DNA of 32,748 bases. It comes from PALSA-660 sp036508875. GTDB taxonomy: Bacteria > Actinomycetota > Coriobacteriia > Anaerosomatales > PALSA-660. The DNA is taken from the NCBI GenBank assembly GCA_036508875.1, contig DATCGP010000022.1:1-32748 (forward strand), in the 5' to 3' direction. Of the stretch, positions 15,933 through 21,289 are shown piece after piece; position 1 is the stretch's first letter, and the number at the start of each line of letters is the position of its first letter. A program made the position numbers and the translations under genes. Below the pieces are notes generated by a model, which ran no database searches, was not told the origin of the DNA, and worked only from the letters and a program-made list of their open reading frames with translations.

Positions 15933-16895
15933 ATGCCGGAACCCCGCCTCATGGACCAGATGCGCGACGCGCTACGGTCCCGTCACTACAGCCGCCGCAC
16001 CGAGCAGGCGTACAGCCTGTGGGTGCGCAGGTACATCCGTTTCCACCACATGCGGCATCCGCGCGACATGGGCGAGCGCGAGATCAACGCGTTCCTGACC
16101 GACCTCGCGGTGGAGAAGCGCGTGAGCGCGTCCACCCAGAACCAGGCGCTCGCGGGAGTGCTCTTCCCATACCGCAACGTGCTGGGGCGTGAAGTGGGCG
16201 ACCTAGGTGGCGTGATCCGCGCGCGCAAGCCGCAGGGGGTGCCGGTGGTGATGACGTGCGACGAGGTGCGCGCGGTGCTGGCGCAGATGGACGGCGACAC
16301 GCGCCTCATGGCGTCGCTCATGTACGGCACCGGGATGCGGCTGATGGAGTGCCTGCGCCTGCGGGTGCTCGACATCGACTTCGGCACGCTCGAGATCACC
16401 GTGCGCGACGGCAAGGGCGCGAAGGATCGGGTGACGATGCTGCCCGAAGCGCTTGTGCCGGCGATGAAGCGGCAGTTCAAGCGGACCAAGGCCGTGCATG
16501 GAGCGGACCTGGCTGCCGGCTGGGGCCGCGTCGTACTGCCCGACGCGCTGGACCGCAAGCACCCGGCGGCCGCGGCGGAGCGGCGGTGGCAGTTCGTCTT
16601 CCCGCAGCAGAAGCGCTGGCACAACGCGGTGAGCGGCCAACAGGGTAGGCACCACGTCCACGAGACGATCCTACAGCGGGCCGTGAGGGAGGCCGCGAAC
16701 CGCGCCGGCGTCGTCAAGCACGTCGGCTGCCACACCTTCCGGCACTCGTTCGCGACTCACCTGCTGGAGGCCGGCTACGACATCCGCACTATCCAGGAGC
16801 TGCTGGGCCACAAGGACCTGTCCACCACGATGGTCTACACCCACGTGCTCAACAAGGGCGGCCTCGGCGTGAAGAGCACGCTCGACAGGCTGTGA
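15933..16895 (+). CDS. intI: Integron integrase (IntI-type tyrosine recombinase)
   Basis: A 320-residue site-specific recombinase. The N-terminal core-binding domain (LRSRHYSRRTEQAYSLWVRRYIRFHH ... VSASTQNQALAGVLF) and catalytic domain match integron integrases. Catalytic residues are visible: Arg136 (GTGMRLME), His267 and Arg270 (HTFRHSFATHLLEAGYDIRTIQELLGHKD), His293 and Tyr302. The insertion ADLAAGWGRVVLPDALDRKHP (about residues 191-211) is the IntI-specific helix absent from XerC/D. It appears intact. It reads in the same direction as the cassettes downstream, unlike class 1 integrons but as described for some environmental integrons. Confidence 0.92.
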   Translation: MPEPRLMDQMRDALRSRHYSRRTEQAYSLWVRRYIRFHHMRHPRDMGEREINAFLTDLAVEKRVSASTQNQALAGVLFPYRNVLGREVGDLGGVIRARKPQGVPVVMTCDEVRAVLAQMDGDTRLMASLMYGTGMRLMECLRLRVLDIDFGTLEITVRDGKGAKDRVTMLPEALVPAMKRQFKRTKAVHGADLAAGWGRVVLPDALDRKHPAAAAERRWQFVFPQQKRWHNAVSGQQGRHHVHETILQRAVREAANRAGVVKHVGCHTFRHSFATHLLEAGYDIRTIQELLGHKDLSTTMVYTHVLNKGGLGVKSTLDRL

Positions 16896-16930
16896 GGCGG
16901 GTGGGGACCATGAGCGCGCTTGCGGCCGGT

Positions 16931-16946
16931 GTATCCCGAGGGATAC
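16931..16946. promoter_or_regulatory. Palindromic operator before the first toxin gene
   Basis: GTATCCCGAGGGATAC is a perfect inverted repeat with 7-base arms and a GA centre, five bases before the toxin start. Its position suggests autoregulation by the antitoxin-toxin complex encoded downstream. Confidence 0.55.
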
Positions 16947-16950
16947 AATC

Positions 16951-17250
16951 GTGATCGAGGTACGGAAGACCGCATCGTTCGATCGCTGGCTTCTGGCACT
17001 ACGCGACCCGGGCGCTGCCGCCCGCATCAAGGAACGCATCCGGCGCGTTGAGGTCGGGTCGTTCGGAGACACGCGGTCGGTGGGCGGAGGTGTGGAGGAG
17101 ATGCGGATCCACTACGGCCCTGGTTACCGGATCTACTTCGCGCGGTTCGGTGCGCGGGTGGTTCTCCTACTTGCCGGCGGAGACAAGCGGCACCAGTGGC
17201 GCGACATCAAGCGAGCAATCAGATTGAGGGACGGGTTGGAGGACGACTGA
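16951..17250 (+). CDS. RelE/HigB-type toxin (PF05973-like)
   Basis: A 99-residue protein of the addiction-module killer group (VIEVRKTASFDRWLLALRDPGAAARIKERIRRVEVGSFGDTRSVGGGVEEMRIHYGPGYRIYFARFGARVVLLLAGGDKRHQWRDIKRA). RIHYGPGYRIYF and LLLAGGDK are the family hallmarks. Such toxins cleave mRNA on the ribosome. Toxin precedes antitoxin, as in higBA-like loci. It is the first gene after intI and probably the first integron cassette with its partner. Confidence 0.88.
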   Translation: MIEVRKTASFDRWLLALRDPGAAARIKERIRRVEVGSFGDTRSVGGGVEEMRIHYGPGYRIYFARFGARVVLLLAGGDKRHQWRDIKRAIRLRDGLEDD

Positions 17251-17251
17251 C

Positions 17252-17569
17252 GTGGCGAAGATCAAGACGAGCAAGTGGGATGTCGTCGACTATCTGAAGA
17301 CCGAGCAGGAGATGGCCCTCTATCTCTCCGTAGCGCTTGAAGAAGACGATGTCGCATTCTTCAATATCGCACTCGGCGACGTCGCAAGGGCCAAAGGGAT
17401 GACCGAGGTCGCACGCGCCGCCGGTCTGGGCAGGGAGAGCTTGTACAAGGGGTTGTCGGAACAGGGCAATCCCGAGTTCGCGACGGTGCTCAAGGTGTTG
17501 CACGCTCTAGGACTCGGATTCACGGTCGCTCCCCTGCGCGCAGAGGCGCGAGCGGCCGTCGAAGCGTGA
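17252..17569 (+). CDS. HigA-like antitoxin (XRE HTH)
   Basis: A 105-residue protein of the probable-addiction-module-antidote family. The N-terminal YLKTEQEMALYLSVALEEDDVAFFNIALGDVARAKGM is followed by the HTH MTEVARAAGLGRESLYKGLSEQGNPEFATVLKVLHALGLGFTVAPL. It starts two bases after the toxin stop with GTG. Its last codons overlap the putative attC at 17558-17644, common for cassette genes. Base composition is less GC-rich than the neighbouring core genes. Confidence 0.88.
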   Translation: MAKIKTSKWDVVDYLKTEQEMALYLSVALEEDDVAFFNIALGDVARAKGMTEVARAAGLGRESLYKGLSEQGNPEFATVLKVLHALGLGFTVAPLRAEARAAVEA

Positions 17570-17644
17570 CTTCTTACACGGAAAGCGGCATTGTGAGGCG
17601 GGGGTTCTGGGAGGGTTACCCAGACCGTAGAAGCGTTGTTCGAG
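17558..17644 (+). other. Putative attC site 1 (87 bp)
   Basis: GTCGAAG (17558-17564) and GTTCGAG (17638-17644) form the outer boxes. Inside, CTTCT (17570-17574) and ACGG (17578-17581) pair with AGAAG and CCGT (17625-17633), leaving three unpaired bases on the left arm. Outer-box length and asymmetric bulge match the two clearer sites at 18305 and 18852. This one is the most degenerate of the three. Confidence 0.5.
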
Positions 17645-17680
17645 CCAACCCGATGCTTGGTTGATGTGGGTTGCGGAGGT

Positions 17681-17704
17681 ACGCTATTATGTACCTATTA
17701 GCGT
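17681..17704. promoter_or_regulatory. Operator-like inverted repeat before Phd antitoxin
   Basis: ACGCTA (17681-17686) and TAGCGT (17699-17704) are inverted, and GGTAC / GTACC (17678-17682, 17691-17695) lie within. The pattern GCTATTAT recurs before the second Phd pair at 18973, which supports a shared type of autoregulatory site and promoter. Confidence 0.5.
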
Positions 17705-17723
17705 CCTAAATCGGAGGTTCCAC

Positions 17724-18005
17724 ATGTCGCGGCTGCGCCCCACGACCGATGTGCGCCCAGTGACTGAGTTTCGCGCCAACACCTCAGCGGTCATCGAACA
17801 GATGCACACGACCGGGCGCCCGGTGATACTCACCCAGCACGGGCGAAGCGCGGCCGTGCTTCTCGACCCTGGCGTCTACGAAGGGCTGATCGACGAAGTC
17901 GAGTTGCTGCGTGATCTGGCGATCTCTGAAGCGCAGATCGCCGCCGGCCAAGTCATACCGCATGAGGAAGTCGTGCGCCGGATGCGCGAGAGATACTCGC
18001 TGTGA
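17724..18005 (+). CDS. Phd/YefM-type antitoxin
   Basis: A 93-residue antitoxin. The N-terminus RPVTEFRANTSAVIEQMHTTGRPVILTQHGRSAAVLLDPGVYEGLIDEVELLRDL is the Phd/YefM DNA-binding fold. The C-terminal region (ISEAQIAAGQVIPHEEVVRRMRERYSL) is the toxin-binding tail, with the conserved pattern of ParE/RelE partners. ATG has GGAGGT eight bases upstream. It overlaps the toxin gene by GTGA. A member of the cassette between attC sites 1 and 2. Confidence 0.9.
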   Translation: MSRLRPTTDVRPVTEFRANTSAVIEQMHTTGRPVILTQHGRSAAVLLDPGVYEGLIDEVELLRDLAISEAQIAAGQVIPHEEVVRRMRERYSL

Positions 18006-18295
18006 AGGTCGTCTGGACAGAGCATGCGTACTCACAGCTCGATGACGCGATGGCGTTCATCGCCCACGACCGGCCGGAAGCCGCTCTCGCGTGGCTCGAA
18101 CTCATCCTCGATGCCGGTGCCAGTCTCGCTGAACTTCCTGACCGCGGCAGGATCGTGCCAGAGTCGGCACGGGAAGACGTCCGCGAACGCATCATCAGTC
18201 CGTACCGGTTGATCTACCGTCGCGACGCCGGCGACGTCACGATCACGATGGTGTCGCACGAACGGCGCTTGCTGAGTCCGGAGGACGTCGGCTGA
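18002..18295 (+). CDS. ParE/RelE-family toxin
   Basis: A 97-residue toxin: MKVVWTEHAYSQLDDAMAFIAHDRPEAALAWLELILDAGASLAELPDRGRIVPESAREDVRERIISPYRLIYRRDAGDVTITMVSHERRLL. The segment PDRGRIVPE followed by RERIISPYRLIYR is the RelE/ParE superfamily pattern. Whether it acts on gyrase (ParE) or mRNA (RelE) cannot be decided from sequence. It starts with GTG inside the antitoxin end. The putative attC follows ten bases after its stop. Confidence 0.88.
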   Translation: MKVVWTEHAYSQLDDAMAFIAHDRPEAALAWLELILDAGASLAELPDRGRIVPESAREDVRERIISPYRLIYRRDAGDVTITMVSHERRLLSPEDVG

Positions 18296-18304
18296 CGAGG
18301 GTGG

Positions 18305-18391
18305 CTCGAACCAGCGCTTCCAGCGGACGGCGTATGGTGTGAGCAATGAAGGAGTCGCTGCGGTCCGCCGCTGAAGCGCCCAATGTTCGAC
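18305..18391 (+). other. Putative attC site 2 (87 bp)
   Basis: Outer boxes CTCGAAC (18305-18311) and GTTCGAC (18385-18391) are inverted. The left arm GCGCTTC (18314-18320) pairs with GAAGCGC (18373-18379). AGCGG (18322-18326) pairs with CCGCT (18368-18372), leaving the C at 18321 unpaired. This 12-bp arm with one extrahelical base is the hallmark of integron attC sites. The box GTTCGAC departs from the classical GTTRRRY. Confidence 0.78.
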
Positions 18392-18431
18392 AGAACACTG
18401 CGACGATTGGGACGAGGAGGTGCGACCGCTC

Positions 18432-18791
18432 GTGGCAATCAAGCTCAAGCGCGTCTACGAACCGCCTGCTGATCAAGATGGCTACCGTGTGCTCGTCGAC
18501 CGGTTATGGCCGCGCGGCCTTTCCGAGGAATCGGCGCACGTCGACTTGTGGCTGCGCCGCGTGGCTCCGACGACCGAGCTGCGCAAGTGGTACGGCCACG
18601 ACGTAGACAAGTGGCCCGAGTTCCAGAACCGCTATCGCGAGGAGCTCTCGAAGCACGGTGACCTGCTCGGCCTGATTCGCGACATCGAGCGTCATCGCAA
18701 GGTTGTGACCCTGCTGTTCGGCGCGAAGGATGAGTCGCACAACGAGGCCAACGTGCTGCTCGACGTATTGAAGAACAAGCCGGAGTCCTGA
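18432..18791 (+). CDS. DUF488 family protein
   Basis: A 119-residue single-domain DUF488 protein: IKLKRVYEPPADQDGYRVLVDRLWPRGLSEESAHVDLWLRRVAPTTELRKWYGHD, then KWPEFQNRYREEL and VVTLLFGAKDESHNEANVLLDVL. All are family-typical. Function is not established. The GTG at 18432 (MAIKLKRVYEPP) gives the usual N-terminus and lies about ten bases after AGGAGGT; GTG at 18420 is an alternative. It is bounded by attC sites on both sides, so it is a single-gene cassette. Confidence 0.88.
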   Translation: MAIKLKRVYEPPADQDGYRVLVDRLWPRGLSEESAHVDLWLRRVAPTTELRKWYGHDVDKWPEFQNRYREELSKHGDLLGLIRDIERHRKVVTLLFGAKDESHNEANVLLDVLKNKPES

Positions 18792-18851
18792 GGCTCGCCG
18801 GACGCCACGCACGGGACGGATGTGCGCGGGCTGAGTCCGCTCGGATGTCGT

Positions 18852-18935
18852 GTCGAACAAGCGCATCAGCAGACGCCGTGAGGTCTCAGCTACCATGAGG
18901 CTCAGCGTGCGCTGCTCATGCGCACCACGTTCGAT
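18852..18935 (+). other. Putative attC site 3 (84 bp)
   Basis: Outer boxes GTCGAAC (18852-18858) and GTTCGAT (18929-18935). The left arm GCGCATCAGCAG, from 18861, faces the right arm CTGCTCATGCGC, ending at 18924. The arms pair over 11 of 12 positions with one C-C mismatch at the point where attC sites carry extrahelical bases. Same box type and length as site 2 but different sequence, which argues for selection on structure. Confidence 0.75.
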
Positions 18936-18970
18936 GATACTCCTGAGCTCGGTTGGCGGTGTCTGCGAAT

Positions 18971-19000
18971 GGTGCTATTATCAGTACCGTTAACAGCACC
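18971..19000. promoter_or_regulatory. Operator-like inverted repeat before second Phd antitoxin
   Basis: GGTGCT (18971-18976) and AGCACC (18995-19000) are inverted with an AT-rich centre that includes GCTATTATCAGTACC. This resembles the element before the first Phd gene (GCTATTATGTACC). Probable autoregulatory site overlapping the promoter. Confidence 0.5.
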
Positions 19001-19015
19001 TGCACAGGAGGATCA

Positions 19016-19291
19016 ATGCGCGCATCCACTAAGTTCTCAGAGGACGTCGTTCCTTTGGGCGATTTGAAGGTAAACCCGGGTCGCGTGGTGCATCAGGTGG
19101 ATCAGACTCGCCGCCCCGTTCTGCTCACCAGCAGGGGGCGCGGCGTCGCGGTCGTTCAGGCGCTCGGAGAGTACGAGGCGGAGGCCGAGGAGCGGGCGTT
19201 CTTGCGCGGTGTCGTCCAGGGCCTGATGGACCTCGATGAGGGTCGCGAGATGGGCCTTGCCGACGTCAAGAGCCGGCTCGGTCTGGTCTGA
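19016..19291 (+). CDS. Phd-type antitoxin
   Basis: A 91-residue antitoxin with the Phd fold: STKFSEDVVPLGDLKVNPGRVVHQVDQTRRPVLLTSRGRGVAVVQALGEYEAEAEERAFLRGV. The C-terminal toxin-binding part is VQGLMDLDEGREMGLADVKSRLGLV. ATG follows AGGAGG with good spacing. It stops one base before the toxin start. It lies in the cassette that begins at the GTTCGAT box of attC site 3. It differs in sequence from the first Phd pair, so it is not a recent duplicate. Confidence 0.88.
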   Translation: MRASTKFSEDVVPLGDLKVNPGRVVHQVDQTRRPVLLTSRGRGVAVVQALGEYEAEAEERAFLRGVVQGLMDLDEGREMGLADVKSRLGLV

Positions 19292-19292
19292 C

Positions 19293-19592
19293 GTGTCGAA
19301 GAGACACGCCATCAGCTTCGCAGAGTCGGCAGTCGCGGACCTTGAGGACATTCGTGCTTGGTACGTCGAACTCGACGTCCCCGATGTTGGCGAACGCCTG
19401 CTACGCGAGGTGCTCTCCCAAATCGAGCGTCTTGCCGACTTCCCCGAGAGTGGTCGCGTTGTCCCCGAGTTCGGGATCGCTCCGCTCCGCGAGATCATCC
19501 ATCCGCCCTTCCGCATTGTGTACCGTCTGGACGAGGGTCGCGTCCGGGTTGTGCGAGTCTGGCGCAGTGAGCGTCTGCTGAAGATGCCGTAG
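19293..19592 (+). CDS. ParE/RelE-family toxin
   Basis: A 99-residue toxin: ISFAESAVADLEDIRAWYVELDVPDVGERLLREVLSQIERLADFPESGRVVPEFGIAPLREIIHPPFRIVYRLDEGRVRVVRVWRSERLL. The FPESGRVVPE and REIIHPPFRIVYR blocks are diagnostic of the ParE/RelE superfamily. GTG start directly after the antitoxin stop. The C-terminus ends shortly before a half attC site. Confidence 0.88.
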   Translation: MSKRHAISFAESAVADLEDIRAWYVELDVPDVGERLLREVLSQIERLADFPESGRVVPEFGIAPLREIIHPPFRIVYRLDEGRVRVVRVWRSERLLKMP

Positions 19593-19603
19593 GCGGCGGG
19601 ATC

Positions 19604-19620
19604 ACCGAACCAGCGCTTCC
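19604..19620 (+). other. Left half of a disrupted attC site
   Basis: ACCGAACCAGCGCTTCC repeats the left half of attC site 2: the 15 bases CGAACCAGCGCTTCC are identical at 18307-18321 and 19606-19620. The right half (CCGCTGAAGCGC, GTTCGA) does not follow. The similarity stops at the unpaired base in the arm, where unrelated structured sequence begins. Confidence 0.65.
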
Positions 19621-19868
19621 TTAGTGTCACTCTGACCCCGCTGGGATGCCTGACCTCAAGTCAGGTAGCCTCGGCCCCGACGACGGAGTGACTCCCATCG
19701 CTTCTGTCACCCCTTTGGGGTTGACCTTCCGCTGTTTCGTCCTCCGCCGGCGGGAACCGAGGGGTCGCCAACGTGACCTGATAGGAGCCTGGCCAAGAGG
19801 CCTCCACCAAGGCGTGTCCGCCGCCGGTCCCCAGACATCGGATAGGAGCCGACGACGAGGGGACGGGC
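19621..19868 (+). mobile_element. Structured non-coding stretch, possible IS110-family left-end remnant
   Basis: About 250 bases without a gene but rich in stem-loops: CTGAC-CTCAA-GTCAG; GTCACCCC-TTT-GGGGTTGAC; and an imperfect CCTCCGCCGGCGGGAACCGAGG hairpin. The direct repeat GATAGGAGCC occurs at 19780-19789 and 19841-19850. The stretch ends at ATGATCGTAATG, which resembles the MIVIG start of IS110-family transposases. Those elements carry a long structured 5' leader that encodes a guide (bridge) RNA. It is inserted inside an attC half, and IS110/IS1111 elements are known to target attC sites. No transposase follows, so it would be a remnant. Assignment is inference. Confidence 0.4.
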
Positions 19869-20201
19869 ATGATCGTAATGGCCGAGGTGCTCGCAGCCAT
19901 CGCCGCGATGCCGGAACCCGATCGCGCGATCGCCGAACGGATCCATGCGATCGTGAAGGCCAACGCGCCGGTCCTCGCGCCGCGACTCTGGTACGCGATG
20001 CCCGCGTATGCGAAGGACGGCAAGGTCGTCTGCTTCTTTCAAAGCGGGGCGAAGTTCAAGACGAGGTACTCGACGTTCGGCTTCCAGCAGGACGCGAACC
20101 TCGACGATGGGGACATGTGGCCGGTCGCCTTCGCCGTGAAGAGGCTCACCGCCGCCGAAGAGGAGAAGATCGCCGCACTCGTGACCAAAGCAGTGAGCTG
20201 A
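19869..20201 (+). CDS. DUF1801-type protein, probably N-terminally truncated
   Basis: About 110 residues: AEVLAAIAAMPEPDRAIAERIHAIVKANAPVLAPRLWYAMPAYAKDGKVVCFFQSGAKFKTRYSTFGFQQDANLDDGDMWPVAFAVKRLTAAEEEKIAALVTKAVS. This is the DUF1801 (YdhG-like) fold, of unknown function. Actinobacterial homologues that I recall have about 30 more residues rich in Lys and Glu before this point. Here they are missing, and the gene begins at ATGATCGTAATG, which appears to belong to the preceding mobile-element leader. An internal ATG at 19878 may be the true start. The fold itself is complete. Confidence 0.75.
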   Translation: MIVMAEVLAAIAAMPEPDRAIAERIHAIVKANAPVLAPRLWYAMPAYAKDGKVVCFFQSGAKFKTRYSTFGFQQDANLDDGDMWPVAFAVKRLTAAEEEKIAALVTKAVS

Positions 20202-20217
20202 AGCCCCAAGCCCAAGG

Positions 20218-20394
20218 ATGAGGCGTGCCTACTCGTGGACCGGCACTCGGGTCGACCTGATCTTCGGTTCGAACTCCCAACTCCGGGCTTTGGCGGAGGT
20301 CTACGCGTCCGCCGACTCCGGTGCGAAGTTCCTTCAGGACTTCGTCGCGGCGTGGGACAAGGTGATGGCGCTCGACCGCTTCGACCTCGCATGA
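20218..20394 (+). pseudogene. katG: Catalase-peroxidase (KatG) C-terminal remnant
   Basis: The 58 codons end with WTGTRVDLIFGSNSQLRA, LAEVYASADSGAKFLQ and DFVAAWDKVMALDRFDLA plus stop, the C-terminus of bacterial KatG. The roughly 680 residues that make up the rest of the enzyme, including all heme ligands, are absent; the sequence before it is the end of the DUF1801 gene. It cannot be a working catalase. It marks a past deletion or transfer event in the cassette region. Confidence 0.85.
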
Positions 20395-20520
20395 TCGAAG
20401 CTCGAGGGTCTTGGTCGACAATGGCTCCCACCTGACGTGGACGAGGCTGGGATATCCTGAGCGCGTGACGCGCGCAGGGCGGACCGGACAGGATCGATCG
20501 AACGAGGAGGGCGAAAAGGC

Positions 20521-20751
20521 GTGGTGATAGGTGGATCACTGTTCTTCCTGTTCTTCCTGTTCTTCGGTGTGCTGGGCGTGGGCGGGACGATCCTCTGGGT
20601 CTGGATGCTGATCGACTGCGCGACCAAGGAGCCATCGGAGGGGAACGACAAGATCATTTGGATGCTGGTGATCTTGTTCACCCATGTGATCGGCGCGCTC
20701 ATCTACTACTTCGTTCGTCGTCCGCAGAGGACCCAGCTGTACGGGGCGTGA
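20521..20751 (+). CDS. Small PLDc_N-type membrane protein
   Basis: A 76-residue protein with two hydrophobic segments (GGSLFFLFFLFFGVLGVGGTILWVWMLIDCAT and KIIWMLVILFTHVIGALIYYFVRR). The pattern WMLIDCATKEPSEGNDKIIWMLVILFTHVIGALIYYFVRR is that of the phospholipase D-nuclease N-terminal (PLDc_N) domain occurring alone. Such stand-alone proteins have no known enzymatic part. GTG at 20521 lies about ten bases after GAGGAGGG. Confidence 0.8.
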   Translation: MVIGGSLFFLFFLFFGVLGVGGTILWVWMLIDCATKEPSEGNDKIIWMLVILFTHVIGALIYYFVRRPQRTQLYGA

Positions 20752-20801
20752 GCCCGCACCCAGGGTGAAGAAGGCGCTGCGGTCCGCCGCTCATGCGCCC
20801 A
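20744..20801 (+). other. Degenerate attC-like site
   Basis: The 17 bases CGCTGCGGTCCGCCGCT at 20775-20791 are identical to 18356-18372, the right half of attC site 2, and CGCCCA follows at the same distance. On the left, GGGCG and TGAGC (20744-20753) pair with GCTCA and CGCCC (20789-20800), leaving two unpaired bases. The outer CGAAC and GTTCG boxes are lost. Probably a decayed site closing the cassette array. Confidence 0.5.
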
Positions 20802-20830
20802 CGCCGGCCGCACCATGTCAGGCGGTCTTC

Positions 20831-21268
20831 GTGAGTCGGGTCGATGATGCGGCGCAGCTCTTCTCGGACGGCAAGTCCTGTTCGCAGGCGGTGTTCGCGG
20901 CGTTCGCGCCGTCGTTCGGAGTGGACGCAGCAGAGGCGCTGAGGCTCGCTTCCGGTCTGGGCGGCGGCACGCGCATCGGTGGCGCCTGCGGAGCGGCAAC
21001 GGGAGCGCTGCTCGTCCTCGGGCTCATGTACGCGCGCGACGACGGTACTCAGGACCGCACGGCGGTCACCGCCGCGGTCGAATCGTTCTACGCGCGATTC
21101 CTCGAGCAGGTCGGTGCGACAGACTGCCCCGCGATCCTCGGATGCGATGTCCGCTCGCCCGATGGGCGGGACATCATGCGCAAGAGGGGTCTGCGGGAGT
21201 CGCGGTGCCTCCCGGCCGTTCGTGCCGCGGCGGGGATCCTTGAACAGATGCTGGAGGCGGGCAGCTAG
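20831..21268 (+). CDS. C_GCAxxG_C_C family protein
   Basis: About 145 residues from GTG at 20831 (VSRVDDAAQLFSDG). KSCSQAVFAAFAPSFGVDAAEALRLASGLGGGTRIGGACGAATGALLVLGLMYAR contains the family motif C...GxCGAxxGA. Two further Cys follow (TDCPAILGCDV and SRCLPAVRAAAGILEQML). This redox-type family is widespread in anaerobes, often near electron-transfer genes; its function is not established. No export signal is present. It lies just after the last attC-like remnant. Confidence 0.85.
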   Translation: MSRVDDAAQLFSDGKSCSQAVFAAFAPSFGVDAAEALRLASGLGGGTRIGGACGAATGALLVLGLMYARDDGTQDRTAVTAAVESFYARFLEQVGATDCPAILGCDVRSPDGRDIMRKRGLRESRCLPAVRAAAGILEQMLEAGS

Positions 21269-21289
21269 CGGGCCCGTCGGCCGGACCGC

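Noticed and set aside
16974..16983. GTTCGAT inside the first toxin gene as a possible attI core
   Set aside because: It lies within conserved coding sequence (SFDRW) and has no partner box or palindrome; the hexamer is common in GC-rich DNA.
20197..20212. GCTGAAGCCCCAAGCC after DUF1801, similar to the right end of attC site 2
   Set aside because: Only about 12 bases match, with no facing arm or box; too little to call a site.
20266..20278. GGTTCGAACTCCC resembling the T-loop of a tRNA
   Set aside because: No acceptor or anticodon stems surround it and it encodes the conserved FGSNSQL of the KatG remnant.
20980..21020. Possible selenocysteine in the C_GCAxxG_C_C protein
   Set aside because: All motif cysteines are encoded by TGC/TGT and no in-frame TGA precedes the normal stop.
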